Shown here: positions 20,816 through 32,600 of the stretch, piece by piece
Numbering within the stretch: the stretch's first letter is position 1
Layout of the letters: each line of letters opens with the position of its first letter
Source: Cololabis saira
Taxonomy: Eukaryota > Chordata > Actinopteri > Beloniformes > Belonidae
DNA length: 64,000 nucleotides
Assembly (NCBI RefSeq): GCF_033807715.1
Contig: NC_084591.1
Span: forward strand, 50,382,615 to 50,446,614
Reading direction: 5' to 3'
Notes under the pieces: model-generated
Databases searched by the model: none
Told to the model about the DNA's origin: nothing
Seen by the model: the letters and a program-made list of their open reading frames with translations, nothing else
Program-made: the position numbers and the translations under genes

Positions 20816-23553
20816 AATAAGTGAGGACTTTTCATTTCAGATGGAACTTCTAAGCCTCCTATAATTTCATGTGATTGTTTTGTTTTGCTGATATAATGCA
20901 CAGATGTGTCATTAATAAAGGAGCTTATGGCTGCCCAGTAATATTTTTTCAGGTTAGGAAGATTTAGGCCTCCATCTTGTTTTGAGCATAACAGTCTTTT
21001 AAATTTAATTCTGGGTCTTTTGTTTTGCCAAATAAATTTAGATAGCCAGCTGTTAATTTTTTAAAATGTAGAAATGGGGACCTCTTTGGGGAGGGACTGA
21101 AACATAAAGAGCAGCCTGGGTAGCACATTCATTCGAACAGTTTCCACTCTTCCTATTATGGACAGAGGGAGGATTTCCCATCGTGTAAGATCGTTTTTAA
21201 TTTCACCCAACAATTTACCATAATTAGCCTTAAACAATTGCGATACATCAGAAGTTATAATGATTCCTAGATATCTGAACCCTTGGTTAGACCATCGAAA
21301 TTTAAAGCTTCCTGCCAAACTTGCTGGCCAATCCCCTACCAACATCATTGCCTCAGACTTAGATTGATTAATCTGATAACCAGACACTTCACCATATTCC
21401 TTTAAATTTTTTATCAATGCAGGGACAGAGGAGATTGGGTCACTGATGTATGCTAATAGGTCATCCGCGTAGAGCAAAATTTTGTGTTCTGTCTGACCTT
21501 CATCTTTTATGCCTTTTATAGTTTCATTTTGCCTAATTGATGCCGCTAGGGGTTCTATATTTATGGCAAAAAGCAGGGGACTGAGGCAGTCCCCCTGCCG
21601 GATCCCTCTCTCAAGGTTAAAAAAGTCTGAACAACAACCGTTCACTCTAACTCGCGACCTTGGGTTTGTATATATCACCCTTACCCATTCTACAAACTTC
21701 TGGTGGAATCCCATCGCGGCTAATGTTTTGTACAGAAATTGCCAGTTAACGGTGTCAAACGCTTTCTGTGCGTCAAAACTGATTAGCATAGAGGTTTGCA
21801 TGTGCTTCTATAATATTCAGTGTTCTCCTTATATTATTGGTTCCCTGTCTTTCAGGTATGAAGCCTGTCTGATCCACGTCAATCAATTTTGTTATAATCT
21901 TCTGCATCCTCTTTGCCAGAATACTGGTTAATAATTTTTGGTCGTTACATATTAAACTAATGGGTCTATATCCTTCACAAAGTGTCGGGTCCTTACCATC
22001 TTTGTGGATCACTGAAATAATAGCTTCCGACCATGTATTTGGTGGATCGCCTTTGGAGAGAGAGTGGTTAAAAACTTTTGTTAGTACTGGCACTAAGTCA
22101 TCTATGAAGCATTTATAAAATTCTCCAGGGAGTCCGTCGCTCCCTGGGGATTTGTTGTTTTTTAGTTTTTTGATGGCTTCCCGAATTTCCAATTCTGTTA
22201 TATCTGATATCATGTGTGATGCTTCTTCTTCTGACAGTGAGGGTAAGTGTAAGCTGGCCAGAAAAGATTCAGCATTGTCATCTTTTGTTTGTAATTTAGG
22301 CTCTGAATAAAGGTTTTTATAGAATGATGCAAAAGCATCTGTTATTTCTTTTGGATGAGATACTATTTTTTTCATTGAGGGGTGCATAATCTTGGATACC
22401 CCACGGCTAGCCTGAGATGTCCGGAATTGAAAAGCTAACAAGCGGCTAGCTCTGTTCCCCATTTCATAATAACGTTGTTTAGAAAATCTTAAAGCCCCTC
22501 CGCTTTATATGTGAGCAGTTTATCTAAGGCCTTCCTAGTTTCTTTAAGTTCTAATAGGATATTATGTGCCCCAGTGGTTTTATGTTCCAATTCCAGCTGC
22601 TTTATTTTGCTTTCTAACTTAAGTTGTTCTTCCAATCGCATTTTCTTTAGTCTTGATGCAATTTGAATCATTTTCCCCCTTATTACTGTTTTAGCTCCCC
22701 CCCACAGGATTGATGGTGTTACCTCTCCATTATCATTTATCTCAAAATATTCTTCTAGGTCACGTTTCAGCTCTTGTACTACGCCTGTATCAGTCAGTAA
22801 CGAAACATTTAGCCTCCAATACCTAAAAAAGTTTTCTCTACCTAGAACCACATTTAAAACAACAGGTGCATGGTCGCTCAGTGTTATTGGTTCCATGTGG
22901 CAATCTGTTATTTTATATAAATGTTGTCGGGATACACAAAAGAAATCGATCCTGGAATAGCTGTTATGAACATTTGAAAAAAAACTGAAATCTCTCCCTT
23001 TTGGATTTTTAAATCTCCAAGGGTCAACGAGTCCTGATTCTGAAATTACATTGTTAAGTATCTTTGTTTTTTTAGTTTGGGGACCGCCCTCCGCAGGTAT
23101 TCTATCTAATCTTCCATCTTGTATGGAATTAAAATCGCCCCCGACTATTAGCATGCCCTTTGCGTTGCTAGCAATAACGTTTGCTATTTCCCTGAAAAAA
23201 TTTTGATCGCATTCGTTTGGAGCATACACGTTCAAAATGGATATCTCCATCTCCCCTATTGTACCTACTATCATGACAAACCTCCCCATTTTATCCTCAA
23301 TAACTTTTTCTAAAGAAAAGGCCAGTGTCCTATTAATTAAGATAGCTACCCCCCTCTTTTTTCCTGATGAAGCACTATATACTTGATTTACCCACTCCCT
23401 CTTTAAGTTTCTATGTTCTCCCTCTGATAGGTGAGTATCCAGTAATAAGGCAATTGAGCAATGCATTTTTTTTAGCTGGTTATGTATCTTTTTTCTTTTG
23501 ATGGGATGATTCAATCCACGGACATTATAGGTGACAATGATCAAGTTATTCAT
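20816..23553 (-). pseudogene. L1 ORF2 remnant: endonuclease plus RT, two frameshifts and a nonsense codon
   Basis: Starts at ATG 23553. Endonuclease: TYNVRGLNHPIKRKKI, ALLLDTHLSEGEH (Thr replaces the usual Glu-Thr pair in this loop), GGDFNSIQDGRLDR and ITLSDHAPVVLNV. A frameshift near 22485 (loss of one G in GGAGGGGCTTTAAGA) moves to RT: KNNKSPGSDGLPGEFYK, EGYRPISLICNDQKLLTSIL, DQTGFIPERQGTNNIRR. A second frameshift near 21795 leads to SMLISFDAQKAFDTVNWQF, RGIRQGDCLSPLLFAI and HKILLYADDLLAYIS. A TAA at 21061-21063 interrupts, but the same frame goes on with NSWLSKFIWQNKRPRIKFKR and GGLNLPNLKKYYWAAISSF. The frame is lost near 20830. Confidence 0.85.
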
Positions 23554-24124
23554 TTACATATGAGAAAAAGTTAAGTTTGTCTCTCAGTTTTGTTCCCCCA
23601 CAAATCTTCAGCTTCAACATAATGCACCTATTGAATGTCTGCAATACGACCTCTGACTGCACACTTAAAGTAATAAGAACAAACATCGAACATGATGTAA
23701 ATAATGAACATACACACATAGAAAGGCAAAAATTGACTTCCAAACATCCAACTGGTTGAAAACACATAGCCTACTAACCAGTTTCCCTGAGGACAGAGAG
23801 TGACTATAACCTCTGGGTAAACGCACGTAGTGCTGCTGCAACTATCTAACAACCAATTTGTGATTAGCGTTGCATATTTGCTATAGCAAAATAAAACAAA
23901 ACAATAAAAGCCCTTTCTCAACCGAGGGGGGAGAAGAAAAAAAAAACAAACCCTGTTACTTCTTAAAAATGTTTCTTCCTTTTTTTTTTCCTTTTTTTTT
24001 TCCTTTTTTTTTTTTAAATATTTAACAGTCTAGCCAAATGTATCTCTTAGATGCCTGGTCCATAGCCAGCGCAGTCTTATTTTTTTCTTAAACAGTTTAC
24101 TTACATCTCAGAGTTATTTGCCTT

Positions 24125-24990
24125 TTATTTTTCACCCTGAACAAAAGTCCGCAGGTCCGCGTTTGTCATCCTTTGCGGCTCCTTTGATGATGCCGGCGCC
24201 TTAGATGAAGAGCCGCGCTGCAGCAGTTTCTCCTGAAGAAGCTCCCATTCATCCATCTTAACATGTATTCCCATCTCCTTGAGAACGGGGGCCGCGTCTG
24301 CGAGGGTGGAGAAGGTCCTGACGCCGGAGTCCAGATGTATTCTCAGCCGGGCAGGGAACGGGGATTGCGCTCTGACGTTTCTCTCCTTCAGTTGTTTGAT
24401 CACCTCTCGCACCTGCTTGCGCTTCTTCTGCACGTCTGATGTGTAGTCCTGATAAAAAAAAACCTTCTGTCCCTGATGAGTCACACCACGTTTTTTCCAG
24501 GCAAGTTGGAGTATCTTGTCCTTAACTCTGTAGTCAGAGAATCTGACAATGATAGATCTCGGAGGGAGCGGGGTCCTTTGGTTTCATGGTTAGTGCGCGG
24601 TGCGCTCTCTCCACACACAGGTCTGTCTCCTCCGGGAGTTCAAATGAGGTGCGCAAAAAGTCCGTAACGAACTTGGCCATATCATTCCTTTCCTCGCCCT
24701 CTTTCACACCATATATGCGCAGGTTGTTCCTTCGTGCTCTTGACTCAAGATCGTCGCATTTGGCGGACAGTTTAGCCTCTCTCTGAAGTAAATGGTGGAT
24801 GGCCCTCTCATGACGCAGCGTTTTATCCTCCACATCGCTCACCCTCTGCTCCACGTCGGTGACCCGCTGCTCCAACATAGTCGTGCGCTCCAGAACATCC
24901 CCCAGGGTGGATTCAACCCTGGATAAGCTTACTTTCGTGTCTCGGGTTTTTCCCCCGCAGCGTGAGAATCAGGCAGCTTCTCCTACCATG
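24125..24990 (-). pseudogene. L1 ORF1 remnant, one frameshift
   Basis: First block (24960-24534): coiled coil SRVESTLGDVLERTTMLEQR with VTDVEQRVSDVED, then SRARRNNLRIYGVKEGEE, the RRM-like start, and FLRTSFELPEETDLCVERAH. Second block (24484-24125, different frame): THQGQKVFFYQDYTSDVQKK, an FPARLRIHLDSGVRTF segment and a Ser/Lys-rich tail. The frame changes by one base near 24550. A TGA upstream of the coiled coil means the true start is lost or further mutated. Family role: RNA-binding ORF1p. Confidence 0.75.
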
Positions 24991-25133
24991 ACATCACCGG
25001 AAGTCCATCTCCTCGTTTACTTTTAATTGATTGTCTAGATATCTCCCTGATCTATTGGCATGTTTAAAATTCTCTAGACCTAGCCTTTGTACCAGAAACT
25101 GTTTTTGTACGCGCGCCATACAAAACATACAGT

Positions 25134-25253
25134 TTGGAATGCGCGCGCAGCTCCCGCGGGGGGAGGGGCTGGTGTTCAGCGCGGCCGCCATCTTGGTCAA
25201 GGCGCCGCATTGACTGCCTGAGAACATCGGGCGTGGCCGCCATCTTGGATCGG
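25134..25253 (+). repeat. GC-rich repeat with paired YY1-like motifs, left part (continues at 26672)
   Basis: Runs from GCGCGCAGCTCCCGC through two copies of GCCGCCATCTTG (25184-25195 and 25236-25247) to CTTGGATCGG, where an L1 is inserted. It continues at 26672-26870 with GTATCGCTTTGACTCCAG, GGAAGGAGGTGTCTGC and AACCGATTTTCACGC. The uninterrupted equivalent is at 40060-40385. The reverse complement CAAGATGGCGGC is the classical YY1 consensus; function is inferred. Confidence 0.7.
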
Positions 25254-26671
25254 TTTTTTTTTTTTTTACTTTATTTAAAAGAATTATCACAAAACAGTAT
25301 ACACGAACAGTATACAAATAAAAAACAGAACATGTGCCAGGGGTGATGTTTGTTATTCAAGAAGATTAAACATATAACACAAGTCTACGGTTTTAAAAGC
25401 CTTTTCATTTGTTGATTTTAGGATTAATTTCAAGTAAGGTTCCATTTCTTTCTGGAAAACAAAAAAACAAGGGGTTTTCTTTGAAAATTTACTCTTATGA
25501 ATATGGAATTTGGCAAGAAATAAAAACAGATTTATCAAAAAGTAACATTTTCCTTCTTTTTTAGAGAAACAATGGAAACCAAAAACAACATTTTCCCAAT
25601 ATAAATTAAAATCTATACCAAAGGAGTCAATAATAAATTTGCTACTATCTGCCCATAGTTTTTTCGAATGAGAGCAAAGCCAAAATAAATGGACAACTGT
25701 TTCTGGATGTAAATTACAGAAGGAACAATTTGTATTAATGTCCTTTTTAAATTTCTGCATGTAATGGTTAGCAGGATCATATTTATGTATGATTTTGTAA
25801 GAGACCTCCTTAACCTTATTTGTGATTAAAAACTTGTTAGGAAGCATCCAAGTTTTTTTCCAATCAATATGATCTGAGAAACGATTCCAATAAACAGTAA
25901 TATTAGGGGTAGCAACAATATCTTTTTGAAATAAGGCACGTACCCTTTTATTATTATTCTTTTGGGTCAGTGAAAAACATATTTTACCTATTGGGGAGTC
26001 AGTTGAGAATGGGACAGACACATTTCTAGACGAGGAAGTACAACTGTTTTTAAAAAGCATTAAGGTGCCTGATGGAATAGCATTGGCGACAACTGAGAAT
26101 TCTTCAGGAGTTACTTGAAGACTATGTCGTGATGAAAAGTCTCCGTAAGACAGCACAACTCCTTCCTCATTTAGCAGCGGACTCACCAGCCAGATCCGGT
26201 TCTGAAACCAGGTTTAAAAAAAAAGGGATTTATTTCTAACTAGGATATCTCTATTGTTCCAAATAATATAACGGTGGGGTGAAAAGTTATGCTTATAGAT
26301 AAGAGTCCATGCAAGGAGGACCTGTTTATGAAATACAGATAACTTGACTGGAATTTTTTCTACATTATAATTACAAGACAGTATGAAATGAAGGCCTCCA
26401 AAACGAGAGAAAATATGGTGGGGAATAAAATTCCAGATTGAGGTTGGATTCTTCATAAAATTTTTCGCCCAATTAATTTTAAATGTATTGTTTAAAGTTT
26501 TAAAATCCAGGAAATTAAGCCCTCCAGATTCATAAGTATTCATGACTATACTTTTTCTAATGTAATGTATACGATTTTTCCATAGGAAATTAAAAAGCAT
26601 CTGGTTAAAAGTTTTACTAATTTTATTATCTAAATGTAGTGAGATAGCAGCATAAGTTAGTCGAGAAATTC
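25254..26671 (-). mobile_element. 5'-truncated L1-like LINE inserted in the GC-rich repeat
   Basis: Flanked by CTTGGATCGG at 25244-25253 and 26672-26681, with a poly-T (poly-A on the coding strand) directly after the left copy. A sequence without the insert is at about 40167-40177, so the insertion and its duplication are directly visible. It contains only the C-terminal part of ORF2 and a 3' UTR of about 100 bases. Confidence 0.85.
25353..26600 (-). pseudogene. C-terminal part of L1-like ORF2 with one nonsense codon
   Basis: Reads FLWKNRIHYIRKSIVMNTYE, then GGLNFLDFKTLNNTFKINWA and YIIWNNRDILVRNKSLFF, up to a stop at 26214-26216. The same frame continues with TWFQNRIWLVSPLLNEEG and goes on to NCSFCNLHPETVVHLFWLC, a Cys-x2-Cys...His...Cys zinc-like motif typical of the L1 ORF2 C-terminus, ending in CYMFNLLE. 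The RT core lies upstream and is absent, as expected from 5' truncation. A single stop suggests moderate age. It is a different L1 subfamily from the ORF2 at 13305. Confidence 0.8.
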
Positions 26672-26864
26672 CTTGGATCGGTATCGCTTTGACTCCAGTG
26701 CGTTCACTTCTATTGTGGAAGGAGGTGTCTGCATAAGTAAAATAACTATAACTTGCTTAATTTTCAACCGATTTTCACGCAGTTTTCTTTGTTACAAACG
26801 GCAGACATGTAGCTAGACATGTAGCGTTCTGCAGGTAGTCACACTACTGGTTATGCTATTCAGG

Positions 26865-27587
<723 letters not shown>

Positions 27588-28122
27588 TTTATTCTTCTGA
27601 CGAAAGGAGGTCCTTTTTGCCCCCCTAAACGGCCCAAAAAGTCATCAAATTTTGCACCAAGCCAGGCCTGGCGATAAATTTGATTTTTATGGTTTGCATT
27701 AATGGGCGTGGCCTAACGGCTCAACAGCGCCCCCTAGAAAACCTTTCTCTGCCATAACTTTTGAAAGGTTTGACATAAAGAGTTGTGGGTGGTGTCATGG
27801 GACTCGGCATTGAGTCCTTGACCATAATTGGTGAAAATTAGCCCAGTCCCTTTTTCTGATTGGTTGTCCCTATTTCCTGCTATAACTTTTGAATGTTTTG
27901 ACATAGAGTCGTGGGTGGTGTCATCAGATTCTGTATGGAGTCCTTGAGCTTCTTTGGCCTTAATTAGCCCCGCCCCTTCTTCTGATTGGTCGTCCCTTTT
28001 TACTGCTATAACTTTTGAATGGTTTGACATAGGAAGTCGTGGGTGGTGTCATTTCTGATATGCTTATGGGGGGTGGTGGCCGTGAGTGCGAGGGCCCGTT
28101 CATCGCTGCTTGCAGCTTTAAT
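27588..28122 (+). repeat. Short copy of the teleost repeat, immediately left of unit A
   Basis: Contains CATCAAATTTTGCACC, GGGCGTGGCCTAACGGC and CAACAGCGCCCCCTAG, then three 127-bp monomers and the full terminus GAGGGCCCGTTCATCGC, GCTGCTTGCAGC, TTTAATT. It skips the several kilobases present in units A-D, so it is an internally deleted or primordial short form. Unit A begins in the ATT repeat that follows. Confidence 0.8.
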
Positions 28123-29529
28123 TATTATTATTATTATTCTCGCCGTAAATAAATTGCCTTTTTGGAGGCCTTAAAATGCTCAAAAACTCACCAAATTTTG
28201 CACACGCTTCCAGAGTCGCGTAAAATTACGTATTTTATGGGCGACAGGCATGGGTCCACAAGAATGGGCTCTATAGGGCCACCTATTTTATGTTTTTTGA
28301 CGAGCCCCACAATATGGTTTGACTTACAGCAATGACCTTTATGTGTGTATTATATTAGACAAAGAGCTACAAAAAAGTCTTTTGGACCCATGGTCTAAGT
28401 TACACAGGAAGTCCGGCATTTTGAACAGAAAATGTCATTTTTCATGAATTCTGATCATTTCTAGGCCTCGTACTTTAATGAACTCCTCCTAGAGATTTTA
28501 TCGAATTTGCTCACAACTTGGTTTGTACAATCTAGACACATGGCCGACGCTAAATTGCGAAGCTTTTAAGTTTTCACCAGAGGGCTTGACCGTAGTCATT
28601 CGGCGAAGTTTGAGGTCATTTTTAAGCCTCGCCATGAAACATCAATTGGCTGTAATTCAGCAATACATTATTTTATGTGGCCGAAAACGTATGTGCATGA
28701 TTGTAGGCTGAGCCTGAAGACATATGTGGTGGAATATTCAGGATCGGTTGTAGCGCCACCTGTTGGCACCAGGAATTGTCATGTCTTCTAGTATGCATCT
28801 GTGCTCCAAGCGAGATGAGATTAATGATCTCAAAGTTGGTCAGATAATAGGTAAGACATTGACGATGACTGACAGAGAAAACTGTACGTTCTTATCGAAG
28901 GGCGTGGCCGTTAGAGGTAGTAAAATTTCGGTGTCTCGCCATGAACATAAAAGTTGTTGTAACTTAAACATAATTGGTCAGAATTAACCCAAAATCAATA
29001 CATGTAATCAGGCTTCCATTCTGAACAAGTGGATATGACAATCTTGGATGAACTCCATAGCGCCACCTTTTGGTCAGGTATACATTTTTCATCAAATTAT
29101 GTGCTGTCATTGCTGTTTCATTCACCCAATCACAATGAAATCGACACATATTATTGTCATAAGCGTCCTTATTAACTGTGTTGAGTATCGTGGTCATAAC
29201 TTGAAGGGAACTGCCATTTTACGTCACTCTGAATTTTTTGGTAAAATAATAATTTAAAATCATAGGCTTGGTCTTAAGACAATAAAATGGCAGTTTCAGA
29301 TAGCTTACAACAGGATTAAAAAATCATACGCTGGTACATATCGCTTTTGAAGAACTTTGTAACTCTCTTTTTCCAAAAATGTATTCATATACAATTAAAT
29401 CATATCTCTGTCATGCCATGTCCAATTAACTTCGTAAACTTCGTAAAAATATTGTTTACTGTGATGTGAACATATATTTTGTGCGTACAAGGCGGGATTT
29501 TTAATCAATATTTATTTAAATCCATTGGA

Positions 29530-29700
29530 TTTAAAGCAAACTGGCTCTGTGTGCCGGCCCTGCAGCGGAGCGGAGGCCGAGGGAGGAGGGGGGGAGCGGG
29601 GGGACGTTGTTGCGTGCTCAGCGTGGTGACGTCACTCACACGACATGACACCTCGTGTTTTCACGAGCCCGACTCCATGGTCCCGAATCTGTAAGTATTT
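29530..29700 (+). promoter_or_regulatory. GC-rich promoter-like block with CRE motif and splice-donor-like end (unit A)
   Basis: GC-rich DNA (CAGCGGAGCGGAGGCCGAGG, then G-rich) containing the palindromic cAMP-response element TGACGTCA at 29627-29634, and ending in CTGTAAGTATTTT, a good match to a vertebrate 5' splice site. The rest of the unit is AT-rich. Equivalents are at 36190-36360 (unit B, CRE intact) and 47140-47320 (unit D, CRE changed to TTGACGTTCC). It may be a promoter plus first exon captured from a gene or an old transposon. No downstream coding exon was found. Confidence 0.4.
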
Positions 29701-30126
29701 TTTGTTGTGTGCATAATTGTAGAGTAGTCTTAAGACATCTATGGTGTAATAATCCTGTGGAATAGTTTTCACCGATGTATTTCGGCGGCGCATGTCTGCT
29801 CGATTTGTTCATCTCTACCGAGACAAAGACCACTTAAATAAAACCACACTGATTTTGAGTCAAACCCGTCTTTTTACATTCAATTTTTATACAGAAAATA
29901 ATTACAGTGCATGTATTACACCTTATTGCACAGCAGCTTTGCAATTTTATTATATTATTATCGGCTTTCAGCCGAGATCTGGTCGGCACCGCGCAGCGCC
30001 GCGGAGGAGGTGCATTCAGGGACCGGTCGGAATTCTAAAATTACAGATTATCCTACTGGTGCATTCAGGGACAACTGGAATTTACTGTATTTGGCGAGAA
30101 TTGCTTCATTTGCTTAAAAATGATTT

Positions 30127-30355
30127 AAAGGTGACCTATTATGGCATTTAATGTATATTTTAAACAGGCATTGAATGTCTTAAGAACAAGCTTTTGAATT
30201 TTTTTTCTACATAAATGAGAAATTCAGCCTCTGGGCCATGTCTTTATTTTTACCGTTTCTAACCTTCTCTATGAGGGATTCTGAGGGGAGGGGGGGCTAT
30301 GTTAATGAGGCTCTGTGCTGATTGGCTGCCTGAATGACGTGTAGCAGGGGAGCTT
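30127..30355 (+). repeat. Partial MITE (GGTGACCTATTATGG type) in unit A
   Basis: Begins AAAGGTGACCTATTATGGC and runs to TGAATGACGTGTAGCAGGGG + AGCTTTAAGCC. A longer copy with both ends is at 40852-41705. Here the middle and right end are missing. The same partial form is in units B (36824-37053) and D (47777-48010). Confidence 0.6.
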
Positions 30356-30784
30356 TAAGCCTGAATCACAGTTGTGTGTCAATAATGTATTAGGCCTTTG
30401 AGTTATTTATCTCAAAATTAATAGATTTCCTTAACAAAATTTATATTTTAATAAGTATCAGTAATTAAATTAACTTTTCAAGAAAGATAGACTCATATGT
30501 CCTTTACTTTTTGAAAACCATTTTGAAATACATTTTATCTATAATGGAAGTGTCACCCTCATAAAGCCATTTATGCATACTATACCAATGATTTATATTT
30601 ATTTTAGATTTATATTATACCAAAACTGATAGACATTAAATTTTGAATTTGGTACACAATTGCGATTCGTTGGTTACCCCACATGACGGGTGGTCGCCCC
30701 AAATGATGAGAAACAGCAGACAGTTTGATTTGAGACAAATTTAAAGACAAATATTAAAGAATCAGCATAACTATGTCATTGTAT

Positions 30785-31200
30785 GTTCCTATGTTTTTCA
30801 TAATAGGTCTTCTTTAAAGAGGGATAACCTTCATTTATAGTTAGAAGGAGAACCATGAACATTTTCAATATTTTTTGCAAGACGTGGAACCACATTTATA
30901 AAGAAATCATGGAATTTATTAGCAATTTGTGTATGCTCTGTTATCTTATGCACCATCCTGAAATGTAGACTGGGCTGGAATAGATGATTTTTTTTCTTGT
31001 TGAGTGATTCTTTCAATATTATCCATAGATCATTTATTTATTTCTAATAAGGTGGTTGTATTTATTCCTATAATTTTTGTATGTAGCACAATTTAAAGGA
31101 CTAGGACTTTGTAAATGCCTTTTATGAAGCTTGTTTTTCTTTAAAGCAGATTTCCTAAGTTCTATAGTAAACCATGGTTTGTTAAGGTTTTCAGAGCTTC
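30785..31200 (-). pseudogene. LINE EN-RT linker fragment embedded in unit A
   Basis: The minus strand reads NKPWFTIELRKSALKKNKLH, then KRHLQSPSPLNCATYKNYRN, then KYNHLIRNK, a stop, and later SLNKKKNHLFQPSLHFRM and QIANKFHDFFINVVPRLAKN. This is the region between endonuclease and RT of a jockey/I-type LINE, with two or more stops. The same fragment is in units B (37480-37895) and C (44660-45050), with a short piece in D (48437-48500), so it was present before the units multiplied. Confidence 0.65.
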
Positions 31201-31204
31201 CTTT

Positions 31205-32600
31205 ATCGTCCTTTATCGGTACACACCTGTATCATAGCACAACTTAAAAAAAAGTCTCCTGGCGCCATGGCCGAAACCCAACAGGAAGTCGGCCAGTTTG
31301 AATTAATCATGTAATTTTGGCGCAATTTATGCCATCCCTTCAGCCGCTTCTTCGCCCGAACCGTAACGTGCACCCAGGTGTGTTATACATCAAAATGTGC
31401 GTCTCCATCCTGCAATAACGTGCATAACTTTTCTCAGTCAAAAGCGTTACCGTGGCGATGATAGACGCCAAAAAGCGCGCCCCCACTTCATCTGATTGGT
31501 CCATACAGATAAAACTTCGTGCCTCAAGTCCCACAATACGGTTTGACGTACATGCACGAAAATCGGTACACACCTGTATCATGTCGCAACTTAAAGGAAA
31601 GTCTCTTGGCGCCATGGCCGAAACCGAACAGGAAGTCAGCCATTTTGAACATTTTGAATTAATTGTGTCTATTGTATTAATTGTGTGCAAGCCAGGCCTG
31701 GCAATAAATTTGATATTTCATGGTTTGCATTAATGGGCGTGGCAAAATGGCTCAACAGCGCCACCCGGAAAACTTTGTGCCTCAAGCCCCACGATACGGT
31801 TTGACGTACATGCACGAAAATCGGTACACACCTGTATCATGGGACAACTTAAACAAAAGTCTCTTGGGGTCATGCCCGAAACCGAACAGGATGTCGGCCA
31901 TTTTGAATTAATCGTGTCATTTTAGCGAAATTTATGCCATTCCTTCGGCAGTTAATTCAGCCAGAACCGTAACGTGCACCCAGGTGTGTTATACATCAAA
32001 ATGCGCGTCTCCATCCTGCAATAACGTGCATAACTTTTCTCAGTCAAAAGCGTTACCGTGGCGATGATAGACGCCAAAAAGCGCGCCCCCACTTCATCTG
32101 ATTGGTCCATACAGATAAAACTTCGTGCCTCAAGTCCCACAATACGGTTTGACGTACATGCACGAAAATCGGTACACACCTGTATCATGTCGCAACTTAA
32201 AGGAAAGTCTCCTGGCGCCATGGCCGAAACCGAACAGGAAGTCAGCCATTTTGAACATTTTGAATTAATCGTGTAATTTTGGCGCAATTTATGCCATTTC
32301 TTCGGTCATTAATACGGCCCAAACCGTAACGTGCACCGAGGTGTGTTATACATCAAAACGTGCGTCTCCATCCTCCGACACCACGCATTACTTTTCTCTT
32401 TCAAAAGCATTACCGTGGCGACGCTAGACGGCAAAAAGCGCGCCCACCCTTCATCTGATTGGTTCAGACAGAAAAAACTTTGCGCCTCAAGCCCCATAAT
32501 ACGGTTTGACGTACATGAACAAAAATCGGTACACACCTGTATCATGTCGCAACTTAAAGAAAAGCCAGGCCTGTCGATACATTTGATATTTCATGGTTTG
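31205..32600 (+). repeat. Internal repeats of unit A (GGTACACACCTGTATCAT type)
   Basis: The motif GGTACACACCTGTATCAT recurs near 31218, 31566, 31823, 32171 and 32527. Each is followed by AACAGGAAGTCGGCCA-like and AATTTATGCCATTCC-like blocks and then by CCGTAACGTGCACCCAGGTG or a variant. The frames on either strand repeat the same peptide and have no domain. Units B and D carry fewer copies, so copy number changed after duplication. Confidence 0.75.

Larger units (their letters stand above)
20816..25010 (-). mobile_element. Decayed L1-like LINE with ORF1 and ORF2, 3' end missing
   Basis: Minus strand: ORF1 region 24990-24125, inter-ORF spacer 24124-23554 with T-rich tracts (23985-24015), then ORF2 from ATG 23553 through endonuclease and RT, breaking off near 20816 before the C-terminal domain. 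Losing the 3' end is unusual for a LINE, because target-primed integration normally truncates the 5' end. It therefore suggests later deletion or replacement by the fragment at 20546-20815. Confidence 0.8.

Noticed and set aside
28523..29257. Small ORFs repeated in units A-D (for example 28523-28711, 28763-28987, 33853-34041)
   Set aside because: Identical peptides in A and B only reflect recent duplication. They have no motif, and C and D break or change them without sign of frame conservation.
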